Source: Clostridia bacterium
GTDB taxonomy: Bacteria; Bacillota_A; Clostridia; TANB77; CAG-508
NCBI GenBank assembly: GCA_022791475.1
Contig: JAAVZD010000022.1
Coordinates: forward strand, 1-12,416
Direction of reading: 5' to 3'
DNA: 12,416 nt
The position numbers and the translations under genes were made by a program. Within the stretch, counting starts at the first letter, position 1, and each line of letters starts with the position of its first letter. Shown here piece by piece: positions 10,295 through 12,416 of the stretch. The notes under the pieces were generated by a model. That model made no database searches, had not been told where the DNA came from, and saw only the letters and a list, made by a program, of their open reading frames with translations.

Positions 10295-10689
10295 AAGAAA
10301 TTGATAAAATTGCATTATTATATCTAAAAGATGGACAAATATTAAGTACATTATCAAAAGGGAAAGATACATATTATTTGCCAGGAGGCAAAAGAGAACT
10401 AAATGAAACAGATGAACAAACATTAATTAGAGAATGCAAAGAAGAATTAACTATTGATATAAAAGAAGATACAATAAAATACTATGGAACATTTAAAGCA
10501 CAAGCACATGGAAAAGCAGAAGGTATAATAGTTAAAATGACTTGTTATACAGCAGAATTTATAGGAGATATAAAACCTAGTTCAGAAATTCAAGAAATAA
10601 GATGGTTAAATTATAAAGATACAGATATAATTTCTCCAGTAGATAAACTTATGTTTAAGGATTTATATGAAAAAGGACTTTTAAAGTAA
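10291..10689 (+). CDS. Nudix hydrolase
   Basis: A 132-residue protein with a Nudix box starting GGKRELNE: Gly33, Glu39, Arg47-Glu48, Glu51-Glu52. It follows the GX5EX7REUXEEXGU pattern except that the late Gly is Thr54 (REckEELTI). The catalytic REXXEE residues that bind the metal are all present. Nudix enzymes split nucleoside diphosphates linked to another group (oxidised dNTPs, ADP-ribose, NDP-sugars); the length is typical of MutT/ADP-ribose-type members, and the substrate cannot be told. TTGGAGGA lies just before the ATG at 10291, which overlaps the HAD gene's stop. Confidence 0.9.
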   Translation: MKEIDKIALLYLKDGQILSTLSKGKDTYYLPGGKRELNETDEQTLIRECKEELTIDIKEDTIKYYGTFKAQAHGKAEGIIVKMTCYTAEFIGDIKPSSEIQEIRWLNYKDTDIISPVDKLMFKDLYEKGLLK

Positions 10690-10722
10690 TAAAAAATAAA
10701 GTATAGAATAGGAGAAAATAAA

Positions 10723-11475
10723 ATGTCAAAAGATTTTATTCATTTTTTTGGAACAACAGGGAACAAAGATATATTTTTTAAGAAAATAAGACAAGCAGGA
10801 GGATTATATTTTAGTGTTGATGATACAAATATAATAATAGATCCAGGAGTGAATACATTTTACAAGTATATAAATACATATGAGGACAAAATTGATGGAA
10901 TAATTTTATCACATATACATATAGACCATTCTAACGATTTAAATATATTTGTAGAGTTAATGACAAATGGAGGAGAAGAAAAACAAGGAACTTTGTTATT
11001 ACCTAATCAAGCAATAGAAGAGAGAGTATTACAACCATATGTAATGGATTTTCCAAAGTATGTGAATGTTATAAATCCTAATACAGATTATAAAATAAAA
11101 AATATACAAATCACATCATCAATAGAACATAGACATGGTGTAGAAAATTATGGATTTAAGATAAAAACTAAAAATCATATTATAGGGTTAGTAACAGATA
11201 CAGCATATTTTCAAGAACTTTTAGAATCATATAAAGGTTGTGAAATATTAATAATAAATGTTCCATATTATATACAAGATAAACCGAAGCCAAAACATTT
11301 AGATATATCAAATGTAGAAGAATTTATAAAAAATATAAAACCTAAAAAAGTCGTTTTAACTCATTTTAATTGCAATATATTAGAGAGTAATCCAGATATA
11401 ATTGCTGAAAATTTTAGTAATAAATATGATATTGAAGTTATATCTGCAAAAGATGATATGATTTTAGAATTATAG
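10723..11475 (+). CDS. Metallo-beta-lactamase-fold metal-dependent hydrolase
   Basis: A 250-residue cytoplasmic protein, no signal peptide. The metal-binding set can be traced: SHIHIDHSNDL (His64, His66, Asp68, His69), a histidine in SSIEHRHGVENYG (His136 or His138), Asp159 in LVTDTAYF, and His214 in VVLTHFN. This supports a two-metal site. DPGVNTF, at about residues 40-46, is the usual strand ahead of the metal motif. In this superfamily such layouts are found in phosphodiesterases, RNases and glyoxalase-like enzymes; the C-terminal THF with the KPKKVVLTH strand is closest to the phosphodiesterase-like group (Lactamase_B_2), but the substrate is unknown. GGAGAA sits upstream of the ATG. The cyclic or nucleotide nature of the neighbours' substrates makes a phosphodiester target plausible. 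Confidence 0.87.
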   Translation: MSKDFIHFFGTTGNKDIFFKKIRQAGGLYFSVDDTNIIIDPGVNTFYKYINTYEDKIDGIILSHIHIDHSNDLNIFVELMTNGGEEKQGTLLLPNQAIEERVLQPYVMDFPKYVNVINPNTDYKIKNIQITSSIEHRHGVENYGFKIKTKNHIIGLVTDTAYFQELLESYKGCEILIINVPYYIQDKPKPKHLDISNVEEFIKNIKPKKVVLTHFNCNILESNPDIIAENFSNKYDIEVISAKDDMILEL

Positions 11476-11484
11476 GAGTAGTTT

Positions 11485-12234
11485 ATGAAATATATTAATT
11501 CAAAAAAAATAGATAATATAAAACTAACAAAAGAAAACTTTTATATTTTAATTGACTTTGATAGAACATTAACAAAAGGAAATAGTATAAGTGGTTGGAG
11601 AGTATTATACCATTCAGGATTATTAGGAGATGACTTTACTAAAAGGTATGATGAAATACATGATCAAAATCATGAAACGTGGGAATATAGGTTTAAAGCA
11701 TATATAAATTTATTACGTGAAAAAGGTTTGAATAATGAAATTATAAAAGATGCAGTAAAAGATATAAAGTTAGAACTTCGTGATGGAGCAAAAGAATTTT
11801 TATTACAAATGTATAATTTGAATATACCAGTAATTATAATATCTTGTAGCTTAAAAAATGTAATTAAAGAATATTTGAAATTCAATAATTGCTATTATAA
11901 TAATATTTATATATATTCTAATTATTATGATATAGAAGACAATGGCAAAAATGATATTTACGAAGTTACACCACACAGTAAAAATAAAATAACATTTTCA
12001 AAAGAATTAAACGAAATAATTAAAACAAGAGATTATGCCTTACTATTTGGAGATATTGTAGATGATGTAAATATGGTATCAAAAGATAAATTGAATAGTA
12101 CCATAACAGTAGGGTTTTTAGATAAAAAAATAGAAGAAAATTTAGAACTATATAAATCAACATTTGATATTGTATTAACAGATAATGCTAATTTTAAAGA
12201 AATAGAAGATATCATTAAACTAGAAAAATATTAA
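11485..12234 (+). CDS. HAD-family phosphatase resembling cN-III/UMPH-1 pyrimidine 5'-nucleotidase
   Basis: A 249-residue HAD protein. Motif I is LIDFDRTLT (Asp24, Asp26), motif II VIIISCS (Ser120), a lysine in PHSKNK (166 or 168) acts as motif III, and motif IV is LLFGDIVDDVNMV (Asp190, Asp193, Asp194). The order ...RDGAKEFLLQM...IPVIIIS...IYIYSNYYDIEDNGK... resembles eukaryotic cN-III (UMPH-1), where the corresponding region reads SIPVFIFSA and VVSNFMDFD, so dephosphorylation of a pyrimidine 5'-monophosphate is a reasonable guess. The cap is helical (about 40-95). Phosphoserine-phosphatase-like activity is an alternative. The gene starts nine bases after the metallohydrolase stop, with GGAG before the ATG. 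Confidence 0.8.
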   Translation: MKYINSKKIDNIKLTKENFYILIDFDRTLTKGNSISGWRVLYHSGLLGDDFTKRYDEIHDQNHETWEYRFKAYINLLREKGLNNEIIKDAVKDIKLELRDGAKEFLLQMYNLNIPVIIISCSLKNVIKEYLKFNNCYYNNIYIYSNYYDIEDNGKNDIYEVTPHSKNKITFSKELNEIIKTRDYALLFGDIVDDVNMVSKDKLNSTITVGFLDKKIEENLELYKSTFDIVLTDNANFKEIEDIIKLEKY

Positions 12235-12275
12235 AAGGTAGAAAATGTTAAGAATATTAGTATGTGGAGGCGACA

Positions 12276-12416
12276 ATGAAAATAGGAATAGATTTAGATG
12301 GAGTTGTTATAGACAGTGAAACAACTTTTAGAACTTATGAAGAAATATTTGATATAGATACTATAAAGGGAAATAATTTAATAAATAGAGAAGAGCCAAA
12401 ATTTCAAGCTAGATAT
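12276..12416 (+). CDS. NT5C-type 5'(3')-deoxyribonucleotidase-like HAD protein (3' truncated by window)
   Basis: Only 47 codons are in the window. MKIGIDLDGVVIDSE contains HAD motif I (Asp6, Asp8), and the following TFRTYEEIFDID and NREEPKFQARY resemble bacterial members of the NT5C family (5' nucleotidase, deoxy, cytosolic type C). GTGGAGG at 12264-12270 gives an ideal ribosome site for this start. The rest of the gene, including motifs II-IV, lies beyond the window. It follows the UMPH-1-like gene by about 40 bases and probably continues the same transcript. Confidence 0.75.
   Translation, partial: MKIGIDLDGVVIDSETTFRTYEEIFDIDTIKGNNLINREEPKFQARY

Noticed and set aside
12245..12319. Short + strand frame starting MLRILVCGGDNE before the last gene
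   Set aside because: It runs only 24 codons, overlaps the NT5C-like gene out of frame, and its start has no good ribosome site, while the GTGGAGG inside it serves the next ATG.

Overview
The window is very AT-rich (I estimate a G+C content below 30%) and every supported gene lies on the + strand with strong AGGAGG-type ribosome binding sites. Low G+C, a short-A-domain FtsY, a DUF5665 protein, a clostridial-type Rpn nuclease and NAD-dependent LigA point to a low-GC Firmicute, most likely an anaerobic clostridial lineage. I cannot name the species.

Layout. Positions 1-840 hold the 3' part of a PD-(D/E)XK Rpn-type nuclease, followed by a short relic of an IS30-type transposase (871-960) and a non-coding spacer. 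From about 1183 a promoter leads into ftsY (SRP receptor) and a 936-residue UPF0182 membrane protein, ending in a strong hairpin. That hairpin runs almost into the start codon of a small DUF5665 membrane protein. A second, very similar promoter at 5328-5356 drives a 67-residue unrecognised membrane protein that has its own hairpin terminator. Next comes pgsA (phosphatidylglycerolphosphate synthase), interrupted by a clean one-base frameshift at about 6120, and then ligA.

Downstream of ligA is a closely spaced run: an 82-residue unknown protein, a COG3910-like ATPase, a HAD subfamily IA phosphatase, a Nudix hydrolase, a metallo-beta-lactamase-fold hydrolase, a cN-III/UMPH-1-like HAD phosphatase, and the start of an NT5C-type 5'-nucleotidase that runs off the window. 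No obvious terminator separates these, so pgsA to the window end could be one long transcript.

How the genes fit together. ftsY and UPF0182 form a membrane/secretion block; pgsA (anionic phospholipid synthesis) and ligA (replication and repair) are housekeeping. The last five genes are all predicted phosphate-ester, nucleotide or metal-dependent hydrolases, which suggests a nucleotide salvage or pool-cleaning cluster. I did not find a clearly new defence or mobile system. The most interesting points are the pgsA frameshift, the hairpin that may both end one transcript and hide the next gene's ribosome binding site, the 82-aa/ATPase pair after ligA, and the hydrolase cluster.
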